Positions 1 through 7,768 of a stretch of DNA of 64,000 nucleotides are shown here, one piece after another; the first letter of the stretch is position 1, and each line of letters opens with the position of its first letter. The notes beneath the pieces were generated by a model. It searched no databases, was not told where the DNA came from, and saw only the letters and a list, made by a program, of their open reading frames with translations. The position numbers and the translations under genes were made by a program. The DNA comes from Thermomicrobiales bacterium (GTDB lineage: Bacteria > Chloroflexota > Chloroflexia > Thermomicrobiales > UBA6265). Where the stretch lies: contig JAHBVL010000001.1 in assembly GCA_019637585.1 (NCBI GenBank), positions 558,001 to 622,000 on the forward strand, in the 5' to 3' direction.

Positions 1-630
1 GCCAACCAGCTTGTTGGTCGGTCCCATCGTGGTCGGGTGCATGGTGTATCCGACAATTGCCGCCAAGGGATCGCCATCAGCCGTATCGATCCGGACCACC
101 AACACCTCGGGATCGATCGTGCCTTCGCCGTTGGCGCCGGTGACCGGACGGCCATCGGGCGCTGTTTCCCGCCGGTTGACGGCTACATGACTCGTTCCCG
201 ACCCCGCATTCACCGCCGCCGGCTGCAAGGTGTCCATCGCGATCCGCACCGCACCGGCCGCATAGGCGCCGAGCATGGCGAAATAGCCATCCAGCTCAGC
301 CTGCCCCTGCTTCGACCAGTTCCAGGCGCTGGGAGGCGGCCCGGCGTGGTTGTGGGTCAGGGTGGTCAGCACCATCGATGGATCGATTCCGGCCACCGCC
401 GCGGCGGCGTTGCGAATCGCCGCATCTTCTTCCGGCGTGACGACCACGATGTCCAGATCGAGCCAGACGACTCGCGTCTCGCCATCGTCCAATACCAGAG
501 CGGTCGCATAGAGCGGCCATTCGATACCGTCGGCAAAGACATGCACCTGCGCTCCCCAGCTGGCGTGCGGCATCGTCAGCGGAGGAGTGATATCGACCCT
601 GCCAACACCAGCCTGGAATACGTTTGTCAT
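1..630 (-). CDS. Neutral ceramidase-like N-domain protein, N-terminal part (truncated by window edge)
   Basis: An open frame runs from ATG at 630 to the window edge without a stop (210 codons). The product opens with MTNVFQAGVGRVDITPPL and carries THNHAGPP and GYTMHPTTMGP, the histidine motifs of the neutral/alkaline non-lysosomal ceramidase N-domain family. It is closely related to the two complete genes upstream in the transcription direction (890-2302 and 2453-3859), so this is the third of a tandem set. No signal peptide is visible, so a cytoplasmic location is inferred. The family hydrolyses N-acyl amide bonds using a zinc site; the substrate here is unknown. The part that would show the catalytic serine region lies outside the window. 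Confidence 0.85.
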   Translation of the reverse strand, partial: MTNVFQAGVGRVDITPPLTMPHASWGAQVHVFADGIEWPLYATALVLDDGETRVVWLDLDIVVVTPEEDAAIRNAAAAVAGIDPSMVLTTLTHNHAGPPPSAWNWSKQGQAELDGYFAMLGAYAAGAVRIAMDTLQPAAVNAGSGTSHVAVNRRETAPDGRPVTGANGEGTIDPEVLVVRIDTADGDPLAAIVGYTMHPTTMGPTNKLVG

Positions 631-889
631 CGAATTTCCTTTCTTACGAATTGATAGCGGCCGACTTTGTTGTCATTCTGAACGAAGTGAAGAATCTCGT
701 CGTCTTCTACCATGACCGTCGTCTCCCTGGAAACTGCTGCGGCAGGAGTTCCTTCGCTTCGCTCAGGATGACGGTGATTTTCATGCCGCGCTGTTGCCGG
801 CGTCCGGCATGTTGGCTCAGGATGATGGTGCTTTTTCATGCCGCGCTGGAGTTGGAGACCGGCATGCTGCCTTGGGCTGACCATCGTGT
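631..889. repeat. Intergenic gap filled with dispersed repeats
   Basis: This gap between two ceramidase-like genes holds no convincing gene. Positions 670-775 contain the pair CATTCTGAACGAAGTGAAG and CTTCGCTTCGCTCAGGATGA, which recurs in inverted orientation at about 29950-30052. Positions 780-880 contain two copies of a short unit with CATGCCG and CCGGCATG arms, also seen near 29890-29945 and 43600-43645. Short ORFs reading HPERSEG or LHFVQ through such sequence are translations of the repeat, not genes. Confidence 0.7.
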
Positions 890-2302
890 TCAACATGTGA
901 AGCGACGACGTTCCGCGATTCCTTCGAGCAACCGGACGCTCTCGTCGACCAGGATTCCCGCCGCTTCAGGGGCGAATGGGGTGGTATCGACTTCATATCC
1001 GCCTTTCGGGTACTCACCGGCGGTCGGGATGTAGGCCAGCCATGGACCGGTGTATCCGCCAAACCACGTTCCGGGAAGGGGCGACCGGGACTTGACCGCC
1101 AGGGCGATCTCGACGAATGGCTCCCCTTGTGTGCCGGCCAGCGCGATGTCTCCCACCATCAGCACCTGGACAGTGGTCGCCGTATGCGTTTTCCCGCCAA
1201 AGCGCTCTGCTCGCTGATGAGCCATGTTCGACCGTTTGACGACGAAGGTGGCGAGCGCGATCTCCTCATCGGGCGCTCCGGCAGCTTTGAGCGCTTCGAA
1301 ATGGGCTTCGGCACTCTCGACCAGCTTCGCCGTTTCCTCGAGCGAGGGTTGTTCGATCAATGGCAAGTCGACCGTCTTGGATAGGAGCTGGATTCTGGGG
1401 GTGCCTGCGTCACGCGGGACTTTCTTCCATGTACTCAGTGGCGCTCCCGACTCCCAGACACGTTCGTGCACGCGATCGACCGCCGGAACGTCGAGACCGT
1501 GGTAGACCTCCGCGGCCACGCATCCAACCCGCTTGCCGATCGTGCGAACGACGTTCAGGTCATCGGTGTAGCCGTCGAAGCCTGGCCCGACATTGCCGGC
1601 ACAACCCTGCACGATCAGGCAAGTGGCGCCCGTCAGCTCCTCGACCGTCGCCCGGGTGTGACCGGGCCAGTCGGGGCTGACCTGCTTGTTCGTGGGACCG
1701 AGCGTGGTCGGATGCATGGTGTAGCCGACGATCGCCGCAAGCGGGCTGCCGTCCTCACCGTCGATGCGCACAACCAGGACTTCGGGGTCGATCGGACCGT
1801 CTGCGTTCGAGCCGGTAACCGGCCGGCCGGAGGGCGCCACTTCTCGCCTGTTCACGGCGACCCGGCTCTCGCCAGAACCGGCATTGAGCACGGCGGGCCG
1901 GAGATTGGCCATCGCCGCGCGAGTCGCTCCCGCCGCCTGGTGAGGAAGTGCTTCGAAATAGGCGTCCCAGGCGGACTGCCCCTGACCCGACCAGTTCCAG
2001 GCGTTGCGCGGTGGTCCGGCGTGGTTGTGGGTCACGGTGATCCGGACCATCGCCGGATCGATCCCCGCGATCTCCGCCACAATCGGGCGGATCGTTTCGA
2101 ACTCCTCCACCGTCACCGCGCCGAGATCGAGGTCGAGCCAGACCACGCGCGTTTCACCGTCGTCCAGAACGAGCGCGGTGGCGTACATCGGCCATTCGAT
2201 CCCCTCAGGGAAGACATGCACCTGCGCTCCCCAGGCAGCATGCGGCATGGTCAGCGGCTGGGTGATGCCGACACGGCCGACGCCGGCGCGGAATGTGCTC
2301 AT
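890..2302 (-). CDS. Neutral ceramidase-like N-domain protein (second tandem copy)
   Basis: A complete 470-residue protein of the neutral/alkaline non-lysosomal ceramidase N-domain family. Zinc-site motifs are present: THNHAGPP (H92, H94) and GYTMHPTTLGP (H197). The hexapeptide that holds the nucleophile in characterised neutral ceramidases (GDVSPN) reads GNVGPG here (about 236-241), so the serine is absent. It lacks a signal peptide and is shorter than secreted ceramidases (over 600 residues), consistent with loss of the C-terminal Ig-like domain. The start is the ATG at 2302, aligned with the family motif FRAGVGRV. It lies between two paralogues on the same strand. An amide or ester hydrolase with altered chemistry is an inference. 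Confidence 0.85.
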   Translation of the reverse strand: MSTFRAGVGRVGITQPLTMPHAAWGAQVHVFPEGIEWPMYATALVLDDGETRVVWLDLDLGAVTVEEFETIRPIVAEIAGIDPAMVRITVTHNHAGPPRNAWNWSGQGQSAWDAYFEALPHQAAGATRAAMANLRPAVLNAGSGESRVAVNRREVAPSGRPVTGSNADGPIDPEVLVVRIDGEDGSPLAAIVGYTMHPTTLGPTNKQVSPDWPGHTRATVEELTGATCLIVQGCAGNVGPGFDGYTDDLNVVRTIGKRVGCVAAEVYHGLDVPAVDRVHERVWESGAPLSTWKKVPRDAGTPRIQLLSKTVDLPLIEQPSLEETAKLVESAEAHFEALKAAGAPDEEIALATFVVKRSNMAHQRAERFGGKTHTATTVQVLMVGDIALAGTQGEPFVEIALAVKSRSPLPGTWFGGYTGPWLAYIPTAGEYPKGGYEVDTTPFAPEAAGILVDESVRLLEGIAERRRFTC

Positions 2303-2316
2303 TGATGTCCTTTCCT

Positions 2317-2465
2317 AGTCCGGAGTCCGGAGTCCGGAGTCCGGAGTCCGAAGTCCGAAGTCCGCAAGTCGTACCCTACTGCCAGTTACCAGTTACCAGT
2401 TACCAGTTACCAGTTACCAGTTGCCAGTTGCCAATCACCCAATTCCTATTTCCTATTGCCCTTTG
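2317..2465. repeat. Heptamer word arrays (AGTCCGG)n and (CCAGTTA)n
   Basis: Two consecutive short-unit tandem arrays lie between ceramidase-like genes 2 and 3. The first is about seven units of AGTCCGG with late variants AGTCCGA. The second is about seven units of CCAGTTA ending in CCAGTTG. They are followed by words such as TTTCCTA and TTGCCC that reach the stop end of the next gene. The same words recur at 10239, 18577, 22636 and 39398. Confidence 0.9.
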
Positions 2466-3859
2466 CCCATTGCCTTCAACAACCCCACCGTCCCCTCCAC
2501 CATCACGCCGGCCGCTTCCGGCGTGAATGGCGAGGTTTCCACTTCATATCCGAGGAGTGGATAGGCATCCGGCATCGGGATGTAGCCAGCCCAGCCGCTG
2601 GTGTAGCCGCCGAACCAGGTGTACGGAAATGGCGACTGCTCTTTGATCTGAAGCCCGATCTCGACGAACGGCTCTCCCTGTGTACCGGCGAACACGACCG
2701 GGCCAATCTGCAGCAGACTGACTTCGACCGGTGTTTCGGTTTTGCCTGCGTAGAGTTGCGATCTGGTCAGCCGCATATTGAGGCGTTTGGTCACAAAGGT
2801 CGCCGCCTCGACTTCCGCCGCCGGCGCTCCCGCATCACGAAGCGCTTGCAGCGTGGCCTCGGCCTCGCGGACCTTGGCTTGAGCATCGGCGACCGACTCA
2901 TGCTCGACCAGGGGCAGGGTGACATAGTCGACGAGCATCTTCACCATTGGCGCAGGCTCCTCGACCTCGTCGTATTCCCACCGGCCAAGGGGCGCGCCGG
3001 ACTCCCAGGTTCGCTCGTGATGATAGGTCCGAGCTGGGATATCGATGCTGTGGTACACCCGCGCCGCCTCGAAACCGACCAGCATGCCTAATCGTTCGGG
3101 CACCGAAACGTCATCGGTGAATCCCTCGTATCCGGGACCGACGTCACCCGTTGCCCCCTGAACGAAGAGGCAGGTCGAATTCGTCAGCAGCTCGACAACG
3201 CGTTTGAAGTGCCCGGGCCAATCAGCGCTGAGCAGGCGGTTGCTGGGACCGAGTGTGGTCGGGTGCATCGTGTAGCCGGCCACGGTCGCCAGCGGCTCGC
3301 CATCGATTGTGTCGATGCGCACCACCAGCACATCGGGGTCGATGACGCCTCCCGGGTTGACGCCAGTGACCAAGCGCCCCTGCGGGTTCTTTTCGCGCCG
3401 GTTGATCGCCACCTGGCTCGACCCGAGCCCGACGCCAATCCGTGCCTCGACCATCGAATTGCGGGCAGCCAGCGCGGCGCCCGACGCATACTCCGGCAAC
3501 TGTCGATACCAGGTCTGGAGCGCTTCCAGACCATCCTTGATCCAGTCCCACGAGCTGGGTGGAGGACCGGCGTGGTTGTGCGTCACGCTGACGCGAACAT
3601 TCGCCGCCGGAATGCCGAGCGCCTGTCCAACCCGTTCCTGGATGATGGCCGTTTCTTCGCTACTGATGATCACCAGGTCGAATTCGCACCAGGCGACGGT
3701 TGTCGTCCCGTCGTCGATCACCAGCGCGGTGACATTGAGTGGTTGGTCGACGCCATCCGGCTGAATATGCGTCTGAGCGCCCCAGCCGGCGTGCGGCGCC
3801 GTGAGTGGCGGCGTAATGTCGACCCGGCTGATTCCGGCCCGGAATGTCGATTTCCTCAT
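2453..3859 (-). CDS. Neutral ceramidase-like N-domain protein (third tandem copy)
   Basis: A 468-residue protein when started at ATG 3859 (MRKSTFRAGISRV), which aligns with both paralogues; the frame remains open upstream to 4000 but that extension has no family similarity. Motifs are THNHAGPP (93-100), GYTMHPTTLGP (about 195-205) and GDVGPG (238-243), the last being glycine where the ceramidase nucleophile serine is expected. It is first in the minus-strand set, with about 150 bp of heptamer repeats before the next copy. No signal peptide is seen. Like its neighbours it is probably a zinc-dependent amide or ester hydrolase of unknown substrate. Confidence 0.85.
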   Translation of the reverse strand: MRKSTFRAGISRVDITPPLTAPHAGWGAQTHIQPDGVDQPLNVTALVIDDGTTTVAWCEFDLVIISSEETAIIQERVGQALGIPAANVRVSVTHNHAGPPPSSWDWIKDGLEALQTWYRQLPEYASGAALAARNSMVEARIGVGLGSSQVAINRREKNPQGRLVTGVNPGGVIDPDVLVVRIDTIDGEPLATVAGYTMHPTTLGPSNRLLSADWPGHFKRVVELLTNSTCLFVQGATGDVGPGYEGFTDDVSVPERLGMLVGFEAARVYHSIDIPARTYHHERTWESGAPLGRWEYDEVEEPAPMVKMLVDYVTLPLVEHESVADAQAKVREAEATLQALRDAGAPAAEVEAATFVTKRLNMRLTRSQLYAGKTETPVEVSLLQIGPVVFAGTQGEPFVEIGLQIKEQSPFPYTWFGGYTSGWAGYIPMPDAYPLLGYEVETSPFTPEAAGVMVEGTVGLLKAMGKGQ

Positions 3860-4288
3860 CTTCTCGTCGGTCCTTCTCGCACGGCGGATTCGGCCTTCAT
3901 TCTGCCCGGCATGGTACTGCCACTGGCCCGATTTCGCCGGGGGAGCGACCGTCGATTGAAACCGGGCGACTGGAGGAGATTTGCACCGGGAAATGACCAT
4001 TTGAAGAGAGGGGCTTCCGGGGTGATCCCGGTGAACCTCAAGATGAAAGCCTGGAGGGAAGCGATGATTTCATCGTGATTCAATGCGGGGATGGATTGAT
4101 CGAGATACTGGAGTGGGATCCGGGGCCCGCGGTCATCGATGCATGATTGCGTCAGACGCAACGAACACGACGCTATTGCTCCCATAGTAGCGCCTGAAGC
4201 TATTAAATCATGCCGAATGAGGGTATAATTGCGCCACACGCTATTATGATCGAGCGAACGCTTACTAAGTTGCGCCAGGCGAGCACTC
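3860..4288. promoter_or_regulatory. Divergent intergenic region with AT-rich promoter-like core
   Basis: This 429-bp gap separates the ceramidase-like set (minus) from fic (plus); no gene is supported. It is AT-rich at 4170-4260, and a perfect TATAAT at 4224-4229 sits 60 bp upstream of the fic start. No good -35 hexamer is found at 16-18 bp, so the promoter call is tentative. Confidence 0.4.
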
Positions 4289-5458
4289 ATGAGAAGCACA
4301 TCCAACCGCGCCGGTAGGTACATCCGGCAGCCCCAGGGCTATCAGGCCTTCATTCCAAACCCTCTTCCGCCCGATCCGCGCGTTCAGATCACGGAGGAAC
4401 TTGTCGAGCTGCTCCTGAGCGCCCAGAGCTGGCTGTCGCGCCTGGACGGCGCGATCGAGTCGGTCCCTGAGCCGGGGCGATTCGTCCGCATGTACGTCCG
4501 CCGTGAAGCAGTGCTCTCCAGCCAGATCGAAGGCACCCTCAGCACGGTGACCGACCTGCTTGCTTCCGAGGCGAAGGTATCCGGACTGACGCTACCGGCC
4601 GATGTCCGCGAAGTCTCGAACTATGTCGCTGCCATGGAGCACGGCATTCAACTGCTCGAGCAGTTGCCTATCTCAGTGCGGCTGATCAGGGAAATCCACC
4701 GTGTGCTCCTCGCTGGAGTAGCGCCGGCGAATCTGACGCCCGGTGAGCTTCGCACATCACAGAACTGGATAGGCGCTCCGGGCGCTTCACTGCGGGACGC
4801 GATCTTTGTGCCCCCACCAGCGCAGCAGGTTCCCGAGTCGTTGGGCGATCTCGAGCGCTTCCTTCACCGCCGGGACCGGATGCCGCTGTTGGTCCGGCTG
4901 GCGATCGCGCATGTCCAGTTTGAGATGATCCATCCGTTTCTGGATGGCAATGGACGCGTTGGCCGGCTGCTCATCACGCTCCACCTGATCGAGCAGGGAG
5001 TATTGCGGCAGCCAGTTCTCTACATCTCTGCATTCTTCCGGCGGAATCAGGTCGAGTACTACAGGCGACTCCGGGGGGTTCAGGAGGAAGGGGACTGGGA
5101 AGCCTGGATCTCCTTCATGCTGGAAGGCATCGCAGAAACCGGGCGGAACGCCGAAGCGACTGCACGTCAGGTCCAGCGCTTGCGGGAAAAACATCTCAGA
5201 CTCATCGTCCAGACATTCGACCGGGGCGCCGAGAGCGCGCTTACCGTGCTCGATGACCTTTACCGCGATCCCATCGTCTCAGTGGCCCGGGTTCGCGAGT
5301 TGACGAACCTCACCGTCGCGCCAGCGAATCGAATGGTGTCGCGGATGGTCGATGCAGGAATCCTCGTCGAGATCACTGGTCAGCGCCGCAACCGGCAGTT
5401 CGCCTACGAGCCCTACATCCAGCTTTTCGACGACCCAGCCCCGGATGATTTGGCATGA
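4289..5458 (+). CDS. Fic family protein
   Basis: A 389-residue Fic protein. Residues 215-226 read HPFLDGNGRVGR, a complete Fic active-site loop with the catalytic His and the phosphate-binding Asn/Gly/Arg. Near the N-terminus, S77-x3-E81-G82 fits the class II inhibitory helix (S/T-xxx-E-G/N) that blocks ATP binding, so activity is probably self-restrained. The N-terminal region resembles the Fic/DOC N-domain and the C-terminal ~80 residues look like a winged helix (NLTVAPANRMVSRMVDAGIL). The family mostly transfers AMP from ATP to hydroxyl side chains; the target here is unknown. It is a stand-alone gene, with the rhodanese-CBS gene starting 48 bp downstream on the same strand. Confidence 0.9.
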   Translation: MRSTSNRAGRYIRQPQGYQAFIPNPLPPDPRVQITEELVELLLSAQSWLSRLDGAIESVPEPGRFVRMYVRREAVLSSQIEGTLSTVTDLLASEAKVSGLTLPADVREVSNYVAAMEHGIQLLEQLPISVRLIREIHRVLLAGVAPANLTPGELRTSQNWIGAPGASLRDAIFVPPPAQQVPESLGDLERFLHRRDRMPLLVRLAIAHVQFEMIHPFLDGNGRVGRLLITLHLIEQGVLRQPVLYISAFFRRNQVEYYRRLRGVQEEGDWEAWISFMLEGIAETGRNAEATARQVQRLREKHLRLIVQTFDRGAESALTVLDDLYRDPIVSVARVRELTNLTVAPANRMVSRMVDAGILVEITGQRRNRQFAYEPYIQLFDDPAPDDLA

Positions 5459-5506
5459 TTCTTGCCGCGATCTGCTTGTTGCATCGCGTTCAGGGAAACG
5501 ACGACC

Positions 5507-6214
5507 ATGCCGAGAACGATCGACCGACACGAAGTACAGCGGCTCATCCGCGAAGAAGGGGCGACGCTGATCGACGCGTTGCCCCGCGCTGACTATGACG
5601 CCGAGCACGTCGCCGGTGCGATCAGTCTGCCGATCAAGGAGCTGAACGCCCGGACCACAGCGCATCTCAGCAAGCACGATCCCATGATCGTCTATTGCTG
5701 GGATATGCAATGAGACATCAGTCCGCGGGCCGCGTGGCGGCTCGAGAGTCTGGGATTCACCCGCGTCTTTGACTATGCCGCAGGGAAGATGGATTGGCTT
5801 GCGTTCGATCTGCCGACCGCCGGTCCGGACGCTGCCGTGCCACGCGCCAGCGACGTTCTGCGCACCGATGTCCCTACCTGCCGTCTCGATGAGACCATCG
5901 GCGAGATCCTGGCAAGAATCGAAGGAAGCGGCTGGACCGTCTGCGGCGTGATCAACAGCGAGCGCGTGCTGCTCGGCATGCTGCGTGGGAAGTGCTGGGG
6001 TGAACCGTCCGAGGCTGTTGCCGGCGACGTCATGCGCGCAGGCCCATCGACCATCCGGCCGAACGAAGACCTCGCCGCCGTGACGGAACGCATGCAAAAG
6101 CGCAATGTCTCCTGTCTCTTCGTGACCAGCTCGGATGGTCGACTCGTTGGTCTCCTTCGCCGAAACGACGCCGAAACCGCGCTTGGAGCCCGCAACGAGT
6201 CGAACACATCCTGA
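5507..6214 (+). CDS. Rhodanese-CBS protein with in-frame TGA: candidate selenoprotein (or nonsense-mutated gene)
   Basis: One continuous frame is interrupted only by TGA at 5711-5713. Before it (residues 1-68) is a rhodanese-like domain ending IVYCWDMQ; after it the same frame continues DISPRAAWRLESLG, then GKMDW and two CBS motifs (about 105-225). With readthrough the product is 235 residues. Related single-domain rhodaneses, as recalled, read YC-x4-C-xx-S-xxAA, so the TGA falls on the second cysteine: Cys64-x4-[UGA]69. This is the pattern of a Sec/Cys pair. A 6-bp hairpin with a loop beginning in G lies 12 nt after the TGA. ATG 5507 is preceded by AGGGA. Alternatives are a Cys-to-stop mutation giving a pseudogene, or a sequencing error. 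No selenocysteine machinery is visible in this window. Confidence 0.6.
5726..5744 (+). promoter_or_regulatory. SECIS-like hairpin downstream of the TGA
   Basis: CGGGCC (5726-5731) pairs with GGCTCG (5739-5744), giving six pairs including one G-T, around the 7-nt loop GCGTGGC. The loop starts 18 nt after the TGA and its first base is G. This agrees with the bacterial SECIS rules as recalled (UGA-to-loop distance about 16-37 nt, a G in the first two loop bases). The DNA is GC-rich, so a chance hairpin is quite possible. Confidence 0.4.
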
Positions 6215-6336
6215 CCACCGGAAGCTTCCGGATCTGTTCGCTTTCTTCGAGCGCCTCGACGATCATTCCGAGTCGAAGCCGAGTTCGATCAGGTCTTCGG
6301 CGTCGTCGCTCTCGCGAATGATGACCGCCGCATCGC

Positions 6337-7200
6337 TCAGGGCCTGGTGGCCCGCACGAATGCGCTGACCACCTTTCCTCCACTGGCGTCCAGCCGGGCG
6401 AACGCTGATGCGTCCCAGTTGGGGGCGCCGTTGCCACAGCAGGACTCCGAGCCGCCGAGACTCGCTGCAAGCTCTCGCGGGTCATATACCCGGGTCACTT
6501 CGATCTCGATATCCTTGAATCCAGCCTCTGCGAGCAGCCGGCGGTACTCGTTCTCCTCGAGCGCCCCCGCCACGCAGCCGACCCAGGCAATCACATCCGC
6601 GCGCAAATCGTCCGGCAGCTCCCCCTGCGACACAACATCGGCAACCGCGAACCGCCCGCCCGGCTTCAGAACCCGAAACGCCTCCTTGAGCACCTGACCC
6701 TTGTTGCTGGCCAGATTGATCACGCAATTCGAAATCACCACATCGGCGGTGTTCTCAGGCAACGGAATATCCTCGATCTGCCCTTTCAGAAACTGCACGT
6801 TTTCGACGCCGGACTCGGCCTTGTTCTTTTCGGCAAGCGCCAGCATCTCGTCGGTCATGTCGACCCCATAGACGAAACCGGTAGGACCAACGCGCTTGGC
6901 GGAGAGGAGCACATCAATGCCGCCACCGCTACCGAGATCGAGCACGGTTTCTCCCGCGTTGAGCTTCGCCAGCGCGGTCGGGTTGCCACACCCAAGCGAA
7001 ACAGCCACTGCCGCTTCGGGAAGCTCGGCGACCTCATCAGTTCCATAGAGATTCGACGTCACGGGATCGCTGCTCTCGGTGCGACAGCACCCCGGTCCGC
7101 ATCCGCAACCAGCTGCTTCCATGACCTTTATCGCGCTGGTCGCGTACTTTTCCCGCACCGTTTCCCGAATCGCATCCTCACGAATCACTTCAACGCTCAT
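6337..7200 (-). CDS. arsM: Arsenite S-adenosylmethionine methyltransferase
   Basis: A SAM-dependent methyltransferase with DLGSGGGIDV (motif I) and the ArsM cysteines: an N-terminal CGCGPGCC cluster, the Cys in ISNCVINL, and the Cys in WVGCVAGAL. A further CC pair sits near the C-terminus (ESCCGNG). ArsM methylates trivalent arsenic in the cytoplasm, producing volatile or exported species. ATG 7200 (MSVEVIRED) is chosen over ATG 7218 because AAAGGAAG precedes it at good spacing; this gives 287 residues. It lies downstream of arsR on the same strand and is probably co-regulated through the palindrome at 7217-7232. Confidence 0.92.
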   Translation of the reverse strand: MSVEVIREDAIRETVREKYATSAIKVMEAAGCGCGPGCCRTESSDPVTSNLYGTDEVAELPEAAVAVSLGCGNPTALAKLNAGETVLDLGSGGGIDVLLSAKRVGPTGFVYGVDMTDEMLALAEKNKAESGVENVQFLKGQIEDIPLPENTADVVISNCVINLASNKGQVLKEAFRVLKPGGRFAVADVVSQGELPDDLRADVIAWVGCVAGALEENEYRRLLAEAGFKDIEIEVTRVYDPRELAASLGGSESCCGNGAPNWDASAFARLDASGGKVVSAFVRATRP

Positions 7201-7216
7201 CGCTACTCTTCCTTTC

Positions 7217-7232
7217 ATAGACGTTCGTCTAT
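7217..7232. promoter_or_regulatory. Perfect palindrome upstream of arsM, candidate ArsR operator
   Basis: ATAGACG-TT-CGTCTAT is a perfect 7+2+7 inverted repeat 17 bp before the chosen arsM start. ArsR-family repressors bind AT-containing dyads of this kind in promoter regions. A related half, ATATAGATG, occurs upstream of arsR at about 7638-7646, so autoregulation is plausible. Confidence 0.5.
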
Positions 7233-7255
7233 ATCCGATCGCAAAAAAAGAGCGA

Positions 7256-7627
7256 CTACCTGGTAGCCGCCAGTTGAACCGGCATCAACGCATTGATCGT
7301 GTCGCGCAGAACCTCCAGCCCTCGCGGATCGACCGCGTAGTACGCCCAAACGCCACGGCGCGACACGGTGATCAACCCGGCATCGCGCAGAACCTTCATG
7401 TGATGCGAAATGGTCGGCTGACTGACCTGGAATCGATCGACGATATCGCACGCGCAAATCGGCGCCGATTGCGCCGCCACAAGCCGGAATATCTCGAAGC
7501 GAGTCGAGTCCGAGAGGGCCTTGTGCATATCGACGACGCTCGCCGTCGTTACCGCAGGCAACGGATCCGGCTCGATCGCAATCTCACAACATCCAGCTGG
7601 TCGGGTTCTCGCATCCATGGATGCCAT
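7256..7627 (-). CDS. arsR: ArsR-family metalloid-responsive repressor
   Basis: A winged-helix ArsR/SmtB regulator. It contains ICACDIVDRF, the CxC metal-binding motif at the helix preceding the recognition helix, and QPTISHHMKVLRDAGL as recognition helix. A CC pair lies near the N-terminus (AGCCEI) and may add thiolate ligands. Start ATG 7627 (MASMDART) gives 123 residues; ATG 7618 is also possible, and the longer reading to 7768 has no family similarity. The family represses arsenic genes until arsenite binds. Its gene is followed by arsM 55 bp downstream, so an arsenic-inducible arsR-arsM unit is likely. Confidence 0.9.
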   Translation of the reverse strand: MASMDARTRPAGCCEIAIEPDPLPAVTTASVVDMHKALSDSTRFEIFRLVAAQSAPICACDIVDRFQVSQPTISHHMKVLRDAGLITVSRRGVWAYYAVDPRGLEVLRDTINALMPVQLAATR

Positions 7628-7768
7628 CTTAGTCAGGATATAGATGGCTGTCAATATGTTGGTAGTAATGCATAGGGGATGGGGTATGGCTAGAGCGGAT
7701 TGTTCAATAGACCTTGTTGGTCTGCGGAGACTCGCCCGGCACTGAAAAGAGTGGCCGGGCTGATCCAA

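Noticed and set aside
624-896. ORFs of 89-136 codons containing HPERSEG or LHFVQND
   Set aside because: They are translations of dispersed repeats that occur elsewhere in the window in the other orientation.
3856-4323. 155-codon minus-strand ORF across the fic promoter region
   Set aside because: It has no family match and overlaps the start of fic and the upstream extension of a ceramidase-like gene.
6232-6336. Possible small ORF downstream of arsM on the minus strand (ending LIELGFDSE)
   Set aside because: The frame looks codon-like but has no start codon or ribosome site independent of arsM.
7690-7712. GGATTGTTCAATAG as another MITE end
   Set aside because: Only about 14 bases match and no adjoining element body is present, so chance or a very old remnant cannot be separated.
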